Shown in pieces: positions 1 through 9,869 of a stretch of 64,000 nt of DNA. Source of the stretch: Agelaius tricolor (lineage: Eukaryota > Chordata > Aves > Passeriformes > Icteridae); the NCBI GenBank assembly GCA_023055355.1, contig JALJCS010000001.1, positions 107,152,881 to 107,216,880 of the forward strand. Direction: 5' to 3'. A model generated the notes under the pieces. That model was not told the origin of the DNA, made no database searches, and saw only the letters and a program-made list of their open reading frames with translations. The position numbers were made by a program, and so were the translations under genes. How positions within the stretch are numbered: position 1 is the first letter of the stretch; every line of letters begins with the position of its first letter.

Positions 1-1135
1 GGTTCTCATCCAAGTAACTTCAGAAGTACAAACCTTCCCTTTCACTAAATACCATACCCACAAGAGCTCTCATACTATAAAGCATTTAAAAGTGCAGTCA
101 CATTGTGAGATCCATTTGTGGGACTGATTTTCACTGGAATGATAAGAGGATTTTGGATTTCATATCTAGAACATATTGCCTTTTAGAGCGAAGGATCCTC
201 AGAAGTACACAGGTTTTTACCTAACCTTTTGTTCCAGGTTTTTGTTGTCTTTTTTTACTTTATGTTTAACCACCCATACATATACACATATCTACACATC
301 ACTATATGCATAATTAAATGATGACTGCCCAAATAAGAAAAGCTCTGTCTCCTGTTATTATTCTGGCCATAAAAACTGGGAATATTGCACATTGAAAATG
401 TAGAATAGCTCTGAACATGTGTTCAGTTTAGGACTTCTCACACTTTATATATGGAGTCCCATAAGTGGTAGTTAAAGCATTCAGGTGGAAATGGTAGCTG
501 ATTTGTTAGTATTCAGCTTAAAGCATAATGTAGATACATAGAATTTATTCCAAATATACCTGTGTAAGAGACCATATTATTCAACAGAAGATGTCAGCTT
601 TTATTCGCAATTGATTTTCAGCAATATGCTATGTTGAAAAAGTAATAATTTGAAGAGTGTTTTTGTGGACAATTTTAATAGTGCAGGGCAGTGTTAATCA
701 TTTGAGTTAAGGTATGACACACAAAATCAAAGATATAAATTATTGACATTAACAAATTGGTCAAATTCCAGCAGACTTAATATTTACTGCATACAACATG
801 AAATTTAATGAGAGTAGCTCTCAGTTTAAGAGAGAACTTGATGGAATTGTTACATTAATTGGGCCAGTGTATTCAGTGCAGTTATTATGGAATTACTCCA
901 GAATTACATGTACCCAGACAAAAATAAAATAAGAAATCTTCATCTTTTGGGAAAGAGGCTAAGTACTAAAACATTAGTGTTATTGCCATTTCATGTATGA
1001 AAAGAAAATTAAAAAAAATTATTTATAAAGCAAATTACAATCTGGTATTTTGTTTTTGAAGTCCAAATAATCCCTGAATATAATTTTCCTCAATATGAAA
1101 ATTTCACTTAATAGCTATTTTTTTCTCTATCAAAT
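1..1135. other. AT-rich host non-coding DNA
   Basis: No open frame, RNA gene or recognisable repeat is visible here. The sequence is AT-rich with short poly-A and poly-T runs and ends where CR1 similarity begins. Confidence 0.6.
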
Positions 1136-1773
1136 TACAGAATATGCTGAGTTGGAAGGGACTCATGAGGATCACTGAGTCCAGCTCCTGGATCTGCACA
1201 GAACCACCCCAAGAGTCACACCTGGAGAGTGCCTAAGAGCATTGTCCAAATGCTTCTTGAACTCAGTCCAGCTTGGTGCTGTGACCACTTCCCCAGGGAG
1301 CCTATTCCAGTGCCTGAGCACTCTCTGAGTGAAGAACCTTTTCTAATGTCCAATCTAAGCTTCCCCTAACCCAGCTTCAGGCCATTCCCTTGGGCCCTGT
1401 CACCGGTCACCACAGAGAAGAGATGACTGTCTGCCTCTGCTGTTGCCCTCCTGAGGAAGTGGTAACTGCAGTGAGGTGTCCCCTCAGTCTCCTCTTCTCC
1501 AGGCTGAACAGATCAAGCGGCCTCAGCTGCTCCTCACAGGGCTTCCCTTCAAGGCCTTCACCATCCTGATGGGCCCTCCTTTGCATGCTCTCTAATGGCT
1601 TCATGTCTTTTCTACATTGTTGTACCCAGAAGTGCCCCCAGCACTGGAGGTGAGGCTGCCCCAGTGCAGAGCAGATCAGGACAATCCTCTCCCTTGCCCA
1701 GCTGTGATGCTGAGCCTGATGGCCCCCAGGACACTCCAGGATGGCCCTCCTGGCTGCCAGGGCACTGCTGGCT
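1136..1773 (-). mobile_element. CR1 LINE, 3' part (split by the provirus)
   Basis: This is the 3' portion of a chicken-repeat-1 non-LTR retrotransposon read on the minus strand. Its plus-strand complement starts with the familiar avian CR1 tail (acagaatatgctgagttgga). Translated on the minus strand, 1604-1407 gives a stretch containing LFSLEKRRLRGHL, typical of the end of the CR1 ORF2 reverse transcriptase, but stops break the frame. It ends at the 6-bp duplication next to the provirus, and the same CR1 resumes at 10496. It is a dead copy that was resident before the retrovirus arrived. Confidence 0.88.
1768..1773. repeat. Target-site duplication, left copy (CTGGCT)
   Basis: CTGGCT abuts the LTR boundary here and again at 10496-10501. 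The CR1 sequence reads through continuously with one copy, as expected of a retroviral integrase making a 6-bp staggered cut. Alpha- and betaretroviruses typically give 6 bp. Confidence 0.95.
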
Positions 1774-1978
1774 TGGAGCAGTGGCCGGTGAAAAGTGAAA
1801 TGCCCAGGCTAGATAAGTGTCCAGCCAACCTCCAGCCAGTAAGGCACTTCCCCAACCCGGAGTCAGGGCTTTGTGCCCAAGGCGATGTCAAGCCTTGCGG
1901 ACGTGTGGCCGCAGTAAAGAGCTCCGAAGTCGCAGGATGAAATGAAGAGGCGACCCTCAGTTTCTTCGGGGGGGTGGT

Positions 1979-1984
1979 TTTATT
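1979..1984 (-). promoter_or_regulatory. Poly(A) signal AATAAA in the 3' LTR
   Basis: The minus strand reads ACCAATAAAACC. It is the only AATAAA in the LTR and would direct 3' end formation of viral RNAs, with about 200 nt of R/U5 after it. The same A/T-rich core could also serve as a weak TATA-like element, since no other TATA box is evident. Confidence 0.75.
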
Positions 1985-2166
1985 GGTAGGGAAACGTGCA
2001 GGTTCGGTGGAAGAAGCTGAGAGCCCCGAGGCAGGGAAAAAGCCTCGGTTTTACAGAGGGTGGGAGGGGTGAAAGATAGCAAATCAGAGAGGGATACATT
2101 AAGGATTGGCATGATCGGAGAACCCATCAAACACAGTTGCGGGAGGGACCCTGGCCCCTAACCCAA

Positions 2167-2221
2167 TCACTCGACACCCTGGCCCAAACTCTCTAGAAAA
2201 AGAGGCAGGGGTGTCGAGTGA
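2167..2221. repeat. 13-bp perfect inverted repeat in U3 (3' LTR copy)
   Basis: TCACTCGACACCC at 2167-2179 is matched exactly in reverse complement by GGGTGTCGAGTGA at 2209-2221, with a 29-nt loop. The same structure is at 10285-10339 in the 5' LTR. It lies in U3, so a paired transcription-factor site or a cruciform is possible. It may also simply be a fossil duplication. Confidence 0.9.
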
Positions 2222-2377
2222 CAGGCAGGCTGCCAGGGGTGGGGAACAAGAAAGATACATTTGGTAACCAAGACAACTGGGGAGGGGTTTGGGGATTGAC
2301 ACAAACTGGTAACAGGACAGGACTTTCTGAGAGAACAATGGAGGGAAAACTGAACAAGCATAAAACACACCACAACA

Positions 2378-2390
2378 TCTCCCCCTTTTT
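2378..2390 (-). promoter_or_regulatory. Polypurine tract (plus-strand DNA primer)
   Basis: AAAAAGGGGGAGA on the minus strand ends directly at the TG of the 3' LTR. This is the position and composition of the purine tract that survives RNase H and primes plus-strand DNA synthesis. A similar tract is absent before the 5' LTR, which fixes the proviral orientation. Confidence 0.95.
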
Positions 2391-2427
2391 CGTTTAAAAA
2401 TAAAAGAACTGTAAGGGCAAACACTGT

Positions 2428-3798
2428 TCAAAATGAAGTTTCAGCCTGCTCCGCGTCGCTAGAAACCGAGCTGGAGTCTTCAGGATCGGAGTTTTCTGAT
2501 GAAGCGGTGTCAACTCTTTCTCCTTCTTCTTCTGAGACTTCCGCTCGGCTGACGTCTGGGACATTGATGGTCCTGGATATAAGTCTCTTTACGAGTCCCC
2601 AGACTACGGAGCAGGCGATCAAAACAATAAGTAAAACTAAAAGGGTGGAAAGTATAGTTTTCAGGATGGACTCAGCCCAGCTTGACAGACCCCATCCTTG
2701 AAAGAGGTCCCCCAGCCAGTCTGATGTCTGTTGTTTTATTTGGTGGACAAGGCTTTGCATTTTATCTATGGCCACCCTTGCGTCCTCAGCCCGAGATGAC
2801 AAATTAAGGCAGCAGAGGCCCTCAAACTCCTCGCAGCGGTGGTGATGCAGTAAAAGCAGGAAGTCAATTGCCGCGTGATTTTGGAGGGTCGCCTTCCTTG
2901 TAATTTCCTCGTCTGTGAGGAGGTCTGATAGCGTCGCTGACATTAAATTGGCTTGCTTAGCTACCCAACACTCCAGGTGGGCCAATTCACCTAGAGACTT
3001 GGCCACAGACACCCAGGGCAAAAGCAGGGTGAGGGCTACAGTTTTTGGTTTCGACCAATGTTCAATTTGGGAGTCACAATCCGGGTCGAGATCTTTGAGA
3101 TCTCTTTTGGAGCGGGCCGAATTCGGTTGTGCTCTTTTCATTTTCCAATCGCGAATTTGGGTAATGTTGGGTGTAAGCAGCGACAGCCGCCCAAAAGTGC
3201 AGATACCTCCGGCTAGACGAGCGGGGATGCCAGCCCAAGCTCGGTCTCCGCAAATGAAAAAGATACCTCGGGGCAGGGACAGCGGTTGGCTACCCAGGGT
3301 GGAAGCAAGTGGCATCTCGATGGTCATTCGACACCACTGGGCAGCTTTGTACTCGGGCCTTGATGGTTTGATCCACGAGTACCTGCTGTCCCAAGGGTTA
3401 GGGGCGAACTGAAACCAAATACAGAGGGAAGCATTGGCTGAGCCGAGCAAATCAAGCTCTGGAGGTTCAGAGCTCAAAGGGACCAGCCCCTTGACTCCTT
3501 CTCCCCAGGCATTTTGTGCATTGATTTTTAGAGGAGGGGTCTTGGATAAGAGGGAGGTGAGGGAAGTATTGAAAGGGGAGGGAAACTCATTAAGGGAGAG
3601 AGGGATCCCCACAAGGCATGATGACATCGGGTCCTCTGCTGAGCCCATATCTAAACATATGTGTTCTTGGCCAAGGGCACTCGCGAGGGTGCGCCAAACG
3701 TTGGCCTTGGGCTGGGGGACGATCCATGGGCCCACTGATGGCATCAGGGTCCAGATGAGGACGGCTGTCAAGCGGGCTAAGATGTAGACACGTTCCAT
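2428..3798 (-). CDS. env: Env glycoprotein precursor (SU-TM), intact
   Basis: 456 residues, starting at the ATG at 3798, which is preferred because a splice acceptor ends 10 nt upstream. A hydrophobic signal peptide covers about residues 4-23. SU is short, about residues 24-232, ending in a furin-type site RSKR (229-232). TM has a fusion loop set inward between Cys241 and Cys277, a heptad/immunosuppressive-type segment (about 305-320), CX6CC (Cys322, 329, 330) and a membrane span at about 379-401. An acidic serine-rich tail occupies 402-456. Sequons lie at N77, N122, N211 and N332. The internal fusion loop and CX6CC are hallmarks of alpharetroviral Env. The SU pattern resembles the avian EAV-HP/ALV-J group as I know it. 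No frameshift or internal stop is present. SU is shorter than in typical exogenous avian viruses, so receptor function is uncertain. Confidence 0.93.
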   Translation of the reverse strand: MERVYILARLTAVLIWTLMPSVGPWIVPQPKANVWRTLASALGQEHICLDMGSAEDPMSSCLVGIPLSLNEFPSPFNTSLTSLLSKTPPLKINAQNAWGEGVKGLVPLSSEPPELDLLGSANASLCIWFQFAPNPWDSRYSWIKPSRPEYKAAQWCRMTIEMPLASTLGSQPLSLPRGIFFICGDRAWAGIPARLAGGICTFGRLSLLTPNITQIRDWKMKRAQPNSARSKRDLKDLDPDCDSQIEHWSKPKTVALTLLLPWVSVAKSLGELAHLECWVAKQANLMSATLSDLLTDEEITRKATLQNHAAIDFLLLLHHHRCEEFEGLCCLNLSSRAEDARVAIDKMQSLVHQIKQQTSDWLGDLFQGWGLSSWAESILKTILSTLLVLLIVLIACSVVWGLVKRLISRTINVPDVSRAEVSEEEGERVDTASSENSDPEDSSSVSSDAEQAETSF

Positions 3799-3877
3799 TG
3801 GGGGAAAACTAAAAACAAACAAGAGACAGACATAAGGAATGACTCTGAATCAGGTCCTGCCCGGGGCAGGGAGAGGG
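3799..3877 (-). promoter_or_regulatory. pol-env spacer with env splice acceptor
   Basis: This 79-bp gap separates the pol stop from the env ATG. On the minus strand it holds a long pyrimidine tract ending TTTGTTTTTAG, with the AG at 3810-3809, followed by TTTTCCCCCAATGG. That is a strong 3' splice site, so env would be made from a spliced RNA joined to the leader donor near 9668. Pol and env do not overlap here, unlike many retroviruses. Confidence 0.8.
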
Positions 3878-6800
3878 TTAAACTGGGAGTGGCTCCATCC
3901 CTGGGAGCTTCTGCCGCCGCCGCCAACATGCCTCCGTGACCTGTTCTACGTTTTCTGCTCTCAGAGTCTTCCCAGGGCGGAAGGGCTTGACCCACTTAGC
4001 GGGGATCCATCTCGGACCTGAGGGGGTGGACACGCAAGCGTATCCCCTTCCCCAAGTCACGAGATCGAAAGGCCCCTCCGTTTTCCAGGTCTCCGGATCC
4101 TTAATCAGGACAGGAGGCCTGACCCTGGCCTGCAGCTGCTCATGTCTCCCGAAATGTCGCACGATAGGCGGATTGAGATTTTCGAAAGAACAGTTTAGGA
4201 AGTTAATGGTAAAAAGCGCCTTCGCGAGACGGATATGGGGGGACTCCACCTTCACAGCCACTCGCTGTTGTTCTAAAACTCTCTTCAGGCTCTGGTGGGT
4301 CCTTTCTACCACGGCTTGGCCTGTCGGGGAATAGGGGATGCCGGTCTTATGCTCTATTCCCCATTGTTGCAGGAAGCTTCGCAGCTCCCTGGATTTATAC
4401 GCCGGGCCATTGTCTGTTTTCAGGACCTTGGGGATGCCCAGGACAGCAAACGCTTGAACTAGGTGTTTTTCACAATCTGCTGCCTTTTCCCCTGTGTGGG
4501 CAGAGGCATAGACTGCGCCGGAGAAGGTATCCACTGAGACATGTACGAATTGCAGACGGCCAAAGGCAGGGATGTGGGTAACATCCATCTGCCACACCTC
4601 GCAACTAGATAGACCTCTGGGGTTAGCTCCCAAGGGTATTGTTGGGAGCTGGTGGGACTGGCATTGAGGACATGTAGCCACGATCGCCTTGGCCTGTTCG
4701 CGTGTAAGATGGAATTGTCGAACAAGGCCAGGGGCGTTCTGATGAAATTGCTGGTGGCTGATCTTGGCCTGACTGAACAGATCAGGGAGTGGGGCAGCTT
4801 GAACAGGAGCGGCAAGGGCGTCAGCACGCCTATTGCCTTCCGCAATAAATCCAGGCAAATCGGTATGTGACCTGACATGCATCACATAAAAGGGTTGCTC
4901 TCGGTGGGAGACTAAGTTCACAAGTTTAGAGAGCAAGTTAAACAAAGGGATGTTTGATACCTCCTGTAAAATTGCATTTTCGGCTCTGGAAACTACACCC
5001 GCGACATAGGCTGAATCAGTGACCAAATTGAATGGTTCAGAGAACCTCTCAAAGGCTCTGACGACTGCGTCCAACTCAGCAACTTGAGGTGAACCTTCCA
5101 CCTCTGTGACATCTGCCTCCCACCGCTGAGTCTGAGGATCCTTCCAAGTCATCACTGACTTGTGGGATGCTCCAGACGCGTCTGTAAAAACTGTCAAAGC
5201 CTTCAGAGGAGTTCTACTCTGAACTGATTTTAGAGACAATGTGAATTCCTGATTGAATAATTTGTGGGCCGGCCGATCTACTGCGATTTGGCCAGTGTAG
5301 CTGTCCAAAGCCAGTTGAAGCATCTCATTTGTTTCCAGAAGGTTATCAATCATCTTTCTTTTTAGATGGCCTGAATCGAATTTTAAAGGAATGTGGATGC
5401 AGTCAAAGTCACAACCTGCCAACTCTCTGATCCGCGATCTAGCCTTTCTGATCAATTCTGCCACCAGCTCGGCTGGCTGCGTCATCCTTTTGGACCTGTG
5501 ATGGCTGAGGAACACCCACTCTATGATTAAGAGGGGATCCCCCGAGCCCCGGTCCTTGCCCTTGATAGAATCATCCCACTGGAAAATCACCCCATGGAGG
5601 TGTGGCAGCTTACCTAGAACAATGAATTTAAATGGCAGGCCCGGGTGATATCTGTGGGCCTGCCTGGCCGAGATGGAGTTTTGGATCTTCTCCAGCGCTG
5701 TCTGGGCCTCTGGGGTAAGGGACCTTGGAGAACTAAGCTCTTCTCCCCCTTTCAATAAATTGAAAAGGGGGGCTAGGTCTTCTGTTGGAATGCCTAGCCA
5801 AGGCCTTACCCAATTCAAGGACCCACACAGCTGGTGGACATCTGCCAGGTTTTTGATGTTAGTTTTAATAGCCAATTTTTGCGGAACAATGGTCCGCTTC
5901 GTTATTTCCAGGCCCAGGTACTTCCAGGGTGGCATCTGTTGAATCTTATCTTGCTGGAGCTCGAACCCTGCAACAACCAATGCATCGACTGTTAGGTCAA
6001 GCGCGTGGGTAAGTAGGTCGTTGGTCGGAGCGCACACTAGGATGTCATCCATATAATGGTAAATGATGGTGTCTTTGGCGGCTGCACGTACTGGGGACAG
6101 CAAGGAGGCGACGTACCATTGACAGATCATCGGGCTGGCCTTTAGGCCTTGTGGAAGAACTCGCCAATGATAGCGCTTGCTTGGGGCTTCACGGTTGATG
6201 GCAGGAACCGTGAAGGCGAAACGCGGAGCATCGTCCGGGTGTAAGGGAATTTGGAAAAAGCAATCTTTTATGTCAATTACGACCAAATTCCAATTTTGGG
6301 GGAGCATCGTTGGGGACGGCATCCCTGGTTGGAGAGGCCCCATATCTTCAATGATGTTGTTAATTTGGCGGAGGTCGTGAAGGAGCCGCCACTTATCTTT
6401 GTTGGGCTTTTTGATAACGAACACTGGGGAGTTCCACTCTGACATGGTCTCCACCAGGTTGCCCTTGAGTAGCTGCTCCTTAACAAGCTCATTGAGCGCC
6501 GCTAATTTTTGCTTGTTGAGCGGCCACTGCACTACCTGTACTGGTTTATCAGATTTCCAATTCAGTTTCCAGGTAGGGCGCTCATCAGTGACCGCTGCCC
6601 GAAAAACCTGGGGAGCTGCTGGGAGGTCAATTCGGGCTCCCCACTGGGCCAAGAGGTCTCTCCCCCACAGGGGTTCCGTGTAATCTAATACGAATGGGCG
6701 CACTGAAGCCAATTGCCCATCCGGCCCCGTAATTTGTACAACGCTCTTAGATTGGCGTGCCAATTGTAAACCCCCGACACCTCGGACGTGGCCAGGCGCG

Positions 6801-7462
6801 TTTTGCAATTCCCAATGTGACGGCCATTCCCGGGAAGGAATGATCGTTACATCTGCTCCTGTGTCCAACAAGCCTTTAAGAGGCTTGCCCTCTCCCCCTT
6901 TTGAGATATGACAGGTGACATGAGGCCTTTCTCGCCCCAGGACCTGGGCCCAAGCTACTGTTGGATTTTGGAGTTCAGCCGGAGGAAACCCCAGGGCCCA
7001 AGTTATTTCGGGAACAGGGATCGCTTGCGCGATCACCTGTCCCTTGGGCAGGAAAGTGGGGGGTTGGACACAGTGCAGCCCCACGGCGAACAGTCCCGGG
7101 TCAGATGGCAGAAGACCTGGAATTATGTTCACCTCTAAAGGTGTGTGCTTAGTGTCTCCGACAACGACGTACTTACACCTTATCCGCCCCCAGTTTCCTG
7201 GGCATTCCGGGCTGACTGACACGAGTTGAAAATCGGAGTTCTTAAGATGTAGTGGCTCCGTCAGCTGCAGCCGGAAGGGTCTGAAAGCAGAAAAGGTAGT
7301 TAGCACGGGTCTAGGTTGGAGACATGCAACATGTGACAAGTCCGGTGAGAATATGTCTTGTTTGGCAGGCGGCGGTCCCTGAGATCTCCCCTCCCTGCGT
7401 GGTGTTAGTTGTCCCGCCCTATTTTTATCATGGCGCAGGGGGGAACTGCGCTCAGATGTTAG
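3878..7462 (-). CDS. pol: Pro-Pol polyprotein (protease, RT, RNase H, integrase), intact
   Basis: Expressed by -1 frameshift from gag: the frame is open from 7507 and its own decoding starts at CTA 7462, giving 1,194 residues. No ATG start is needed. In numbering from 7462, a protease follows a roughly 155-residue linker and has [11 protein letters not shown] (catalytic Asp about 200). RT has LPQG at about 436 and YMDD at about 470 (nt 6055-6044). RNase H has D-E-D-D candidates at about 761, 796, 816 and 881. Integrase has the HX3H...CX2C zinc site (about 903-934) and D, D-35-E (about 960, 1017, 1053), then an SH3-like C terminus ending near WIPAKWVKP. Every catalytic residue checked is present, with no internal stop. 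Protease lies in the same frame as RT, unlike classic betaretroviruses (separate pro frame) and alpharetroviruses (protease in the gag frame). Confidence 0.95.
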   Translation of the reverse strand, partial: LTSERSSPLRHDKNRAGQLTPRREGRSQGPPPAKQDIFSPDLSHVACLQPRPVLTTFSAFRPFRLQLTEPLHLKNSDFQLVSVSPECPGNWGRIRCKYVVVGDTKHTPLEVNIIPGLLPSDPGLFAVGLHCVQPPTFLPKGQVIAQAIPVPEITWALGFPPAELQNPTVAWAQVLGRERPHVTCHISKGGEGKPLKGLLDTGADVTIIPSREWPSHWELQNAPGHVRGVGGLQLARQSKSVVQITGPDGQLASVRPFVLDYTEPLWGRDLLAQWGARIDLPAAPQVFRAAVTDERPTWKLNWKSDKPVQVVQWPLNKQKLAALNELVKEQLLKGNLVETMSEWNSPVFVIKKPNKDKWRLLHDLRQINNIIEDMGPLQPGMPSPTMLPQNWNLVVIDIKDCFFQIPLHPDDAPRFAFTVPAINREAPSKRYHWRVLPQGLKASPMICQWYVASLLSPVRAAAKDTIIYHYMDDILVCAPTNDLLTHALDLTVDALVVAGFELQQDKIQQMPPWKYLGLEITKRTIVPQKLAIKTNIKNLADVHQLCGSLNWVRPWLGIPTEDLAPLFNLLKGGEELSSPRSLTPEAQTALEKIQNSISARQAHRYHPGLPFKFIVLGKLPHLHGVIFQWDDSIKGKDRGSGDPLLIIEWVFLSHHRSKRMTQPAELVAELIRKARSRIRELAGCDFDCIHIPLKFDSGHLKRKMIDNLLETNEMLQLALDSYTGQIAVDRPAHKLFNQEFTLSLKSVQSRTPLKALTVFTDASGASHKSVMTWKDPQTQRWEADVTEVEGSPQVAELDAVVRAFERFSEPFNLVTDSAYVAGVVSRAENAILQEVSNIPLFNLLSKLVNLVSHREQPFYVMHVRSHTDLPGFIAEGNRRADALAAPVQAAPLPDLFSQAKISHQQFHQNAPGLVRQFHLTREQAKAIVATCPQCQSHQLPTIPLGANPRGLSSCEVWQMDVTHIPAFGRLQFVHVSVDTFSGAVYASAHTGEKAADCEKHLVQAFAVLGIPKVLKTDNGPAYKSRELRSFLQQWGIEHKTGIPYSPTGQAVVERTHQSLKRVLEQQRVAVKVESPHIRLAKALFTINFLNCSFENLNPPIVRHFGRHEQLQARVRPPVLIKDPETWKTEGPFDLVTWGRGYACVSTPSGPRWIPAKWVKPFRPGKTLRAENVEQVTEACWRRRQKLPGMEPLPV

Positions 7463-7468
7463 TTTTTT
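7413..7468 (-). promoter_or_regulatory. -1 ribosomal frameshift site with possible pseudoknot
   Basis: The gag frame reads ACA AAA AAC TAA, which contains the heptamer A AAA AAC (7468-7462) immediately before the gag stop. Ten nucleotides later a perfect 6-bp stem forms between GCGCAG (7451-7446) and CTGCGC (7438-7433) with loop TTCCCCC. The C-rich loop could pair with the downstream G-runs, for example GGGCGGG (7419-7413), to make an H-type pseudoknot. The heptamer is one of the best known retroviral slip sites. The pseudoknot is inferred. Confidence 0.85.
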
Positions 7469-9501
7469 GTCTGGGTTTTCCCCAGGAGTCCCTGCCCCCT
7501 TTTGAATTCATAAAATTCCCGCCACAGCGGGCAGTCGGGCATCCAATGCCCGAGCTTTCCGCACAGATGGCAGGGTGATTTGGCGGCGGAAGGACCGGGA
7601 GCAGGCGAGCGGCAGGTGGCTTCAGAGAAGGTGTTTTCAGGCGCCTCTTCTGCGGCGCTGACTCGGGGTGGCAGCTGTTTTCTCTTCTCTCCCTCCCTAG
7701 ATGGCATGATTAGGACTTTCCGGGTGCAGACTTCGAGCATATCGTGCAGCGAGGGGGGTGGGTGCATCGGGAGGCTGAGGATGGCATCCCTACACGCAGA
7801 GTTTGCATTCGTGGATGCTACTTCCTTCAGGATATGTTCCCGGGCAACTTCGTCCGCCACTTGCTGCTCGACAGCTTTTCGAAGACGCTCGACAAAATCG
7901 AGGAAAGATTCCTCGGCGCCCTGAAAGATTCTGGAAAAAGAAAGGAGAGGAGCCGCCCCCGGCAGCGCCAGGAACGCCTTCTCGGCTGCCCGCGCTGACT
8001 CCCGGAGTGCTTCCTGGGGGATGGCACTCGCCTGCGAGTGCCCATCTGCCCAGTTGCCGGTCCCAAGGAGTTGATCGATGGCCAGGACATTGCCCGTTAG
8101 GTCCAGCCCCGTGTGGGGCCGTTCCCACAGGCTCGGGAGGGCCTCCGTCACTCCCCTCTTCCAGGCTGCCTCCCACATAGCCCGCTCGGTGGGATTGAGC
8201 AGACACGTGAAGAGGCGCCGGATGTCAGAGGGGGTGACATCGGCTTCGGTAAGTGTTGCCTGCAACACTCCCCGAAAGTATTCGCTGTCCCGGCCGTAAT
8301 CTTTCTGTGCCTTGCACAGCTCCTTAATTTGTGAATGGTGTAAGGGGACCCACTGGCGACGCACCCCACCATCTCCCTCTGGATGGTAAACAACCGGGGC
8401 TGCGGATGGTATCGCAGCAGACCCCGGTTCCCGGTTCCCAACTGCTGCCCCCCCCCCGGAACCCAAAGCGCGGGAGCCGGCAGGGAGAGCGTGGGAACCG
8501 GGAGAGGAGGAGGTAGGGGCATGGCTGGGAACTTGAGCAGGGCAATCCGATATCGAGGGACCCTCCCAGGAGGCGGAGACAAGGGGTGGAACCTTTTGAC
8601 TGGCAGGGGGTGGAGAGATGGGAGGTGGTATGGGAGGGACCGAGGGAGGAGCTATGGGCGGGGATGTGGGAGGAGAAAGGGGAGGGACTACTGAAGAGGA
8701 GGTTTCTGGAAAGGAGGAGGGACCAGGAGGGGGGAAGGACGAGGGGGTAGAACACTGGGAGTGGCCGACTGGCAGGAAGGGGTTGGAGCTTGGGAAAAAG
8801 GGATTCTGGGGAGAAGAAGAGGGCTTTCCCGCCATTTCAGCCATGTGGTTGCCTCCATCTTGGGCCCCATAGGAGCCATTTTGGGGAATTGGAGGCGACT
8901 GGGAGCAAACTGGGGACTTAGAAATTAGGGTTTTGGATTTTGGGGTTTTAGAAACTGAGGACCTGGGGGCGGGAACAGGAGAGGTAGGGGAAGACGAGGA
9001 GCCCCTAAGAGACTGGCCAGGACTCTTAGGGCGGGGGGGCCGAGGATTTTGAAGGGGGCCAGGGGACGAATGGTCACCCTGTGCGGGGCTGGAGCGCGCT
9101 GCACCCTTCAGAATCCCGGTTTTACGTTTATGGGGACGGGAAGAAGGGTTAGGGGTAGAGGGAGAGGCAGAAGAACTGGGGCACGAACTAAAACTGACCG
9201 AAGGTTTTTCTGAGTTTCCTCCTGCTTTCAAGATAGATCGAATTTGTGAAATCCAAAAAGCTAACGGAGAAAGCGAGGTGTCTCCTGATCTAATCAAGTT
9301 TGATAACTTGGCATTTGCCCTCTGCCAAAAGGCAGGATCTTTAATTAGATCGGGGGAGACTTCGGGAAACTCAGAAAAAAGCCATCGGATTAATTTTTTA
9401 ACTTCCTTTTTATCAACGGAACAACCCCCCCCAACTAGGATACCCACAACTTGGTAAAACAGCCCCTTCTGAGCTGCCGAGAGCGAAAACTTTGCACCCA
9501 T
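7459..9501 (-). CDS. gag: Gag polyprotein, intact
   Basis: 680 residues from ATG at 9501. The N terminus begins MGAK, a glycine suited to myristoylation after Met removal, and about residues 1-95 form a matrix-like helical domain resembling betaretroviral p10. Residues about 97-375 are a long Ser/Pro/Gly-rich region including a polyproline stretch at 272-300; no PPxY or PTAP late motif was found. Capsid begins near residue 370 and has the major homology region [17 protein letters not shown] (527-543). Nucleocapsid carries one CCHC zinc knuckle (Cys644, Cys647, His652, Cys657), followed by a short basic tail. Alpha- and betaretroviruses usually have two knuckles, so the single box is notable. 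The stop overlaps pro-pol in the -1 frame. No internal break is present. Confidence 0.94.
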   Translation of the reverse strand: MGAKFSLSAAQKGLFYQVVGILVGGGCSVDKKEVKKLIRWLFSEFPEVSPDLIKDPAFWQRANAKLSNLIRSGDTSLSPLAFWISQIRSILKAGGNSEKPSVSFSSCPSSSASPSTPNPSSRPHKRKTGILKGAARSSPAQGDHSSPGPLQNPRPPRPKSPGQSLRGSSSSPTSPVPAPRSSVSKTPKSKTLISKSPVCSQSPPIPQNGSYGAQDGGNHMAEMAGKPSSSPQNPFFPSSNPFLPVGHSQCSTPSSFPPPGPSSFPETSSSVVPPLSPPTSPPIAPPSVPPIPPPISPPPASQKVPPLVSASWEGPSISDCPAQVPSHAPTSSSPGSHALPAGSRALGSGGGAAVGNREPGSAAIPSAAPVVYHPEGDGGVRRQWVPLHHSQIKELCKAQKDYGRDSEYFRGVLQATLTEADVTPSDIRRLFTCLLNPTERAMWEAAWKRGVTEALPSLWERPHTGLDLTGNVLAIDQLLGTGNWADGHSQASAIPQEALRESARAAEKAFLALPGAAPLLSFSRIFQGAEESFLDFVERLRKAVEQQVADEVAREHILKEVASTNANSACRDAILSLPMHPPPSLHDMLEVCTRKVLIMPSREGEKRKQLPPRVSAAEEAPENTFSEATCRSPAPGPSAAKSPCHLCGKLGHWMPDCPLWREFYEFKRGQGLLGKTQTKN

Positions 9502-9662
9502 CGCTCGATGTTATAAGTGGCAGCTGCGGAAAAGCCCCCCCCGTTCCAGTAAACGCGAAAGAAAAAAAATAAGGGTGCCCACCCCCGGCCCCTGTCTAGA
9601 GAAAAAGAAGGGTGGTGACGAAACACCAATAGAGGGGAAGGCGACAGGGAGAGTAGCAGAAT

Positions 9663-9668
9663 ACTCAC
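9663..9668 (-). promoter_or_regulatory. Candidate major splice donor (GTGAGT)
   Basis: The minus strand reads ACTTC|GTGAGTATT, a good match to the 5' splice site consensus on the intron side. It lies 167 nt before the gag ATG and would join to the acceptor at 3809 to make env mRNA. The exon side (TTC) is weaker than the usual CAG. Confidence 0.6.
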
Positions 9669-9869
9669 GAAGTCCGGAGGCGACAAACGAAAAGCTGGAA
9701 CGAGGGGTTTCCTGCGACAGGACGACTCCCAGGTGCAAGGAGCTGCCGTCCAGGGTCCCCGGGGAGCGCTACCTCGCGCACAAGGTCTGCTCCACCACAG
9801 GGTAGTTCCGCGACCGCTGGGATTCTCGAAATCCCGTCCGTGGGGTCCACGAATCCGAGAAAAGGGGGG

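Larger units (their letters stand above)
1774..2377 (-). repeat. 3' LTR
   Basis: 604 bp, beginning TGTTGTGG and ending CTGCTCCA on the minus strand, so it has the TG...CA ends of an LTR. It matches the 5' LTR at 9892-10495 over its whole length without indels. The three differences are at 1801 (t against c at 9919), 1902 (c against t at 10020) and 2186 (a against g at 10304). U3 comes first at the high-coordinate end. A poly(A) signal lies at 1979-1984 and a 13-bp inverted repeat at 2167-2221. No convincing TATAAA was found, so the promoter type is open. Confidence 0.97.

Noticed and set aside
2915..3412. Plus-strand open frame of 165 codons opposite env
   Set aside because: Antisense to the intact env frame, with no recognisable domain.
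3799..3822. Env start upstream of the ATG at 3798
   Set aside because: The upstream codon is TTG and lies across the splice acceptor. The ATG at 3798 directly follows the acceptor and begins a signal peptide.
4459..4878. Minus-strand frame of 139 codons within integrase/RNase H
   Set aside because: An alternative frame of pol. The pol frame carries all the catalytic motifs.
7324..7339. TTG as a start codon for pol
   Set aside because: The frame is open upstream to 7507 and overlaps gag at a slip site, so frameshifting, not initiation, explains expression.
8383..8694. Plus-strand open frame rich in Gly and Arg opposite gag
   Set aside because: It is the antisense shadow of the Ser/Pro-rich part of gag, whose codons give Gly/Arg on the other strand. 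It has no independent support.
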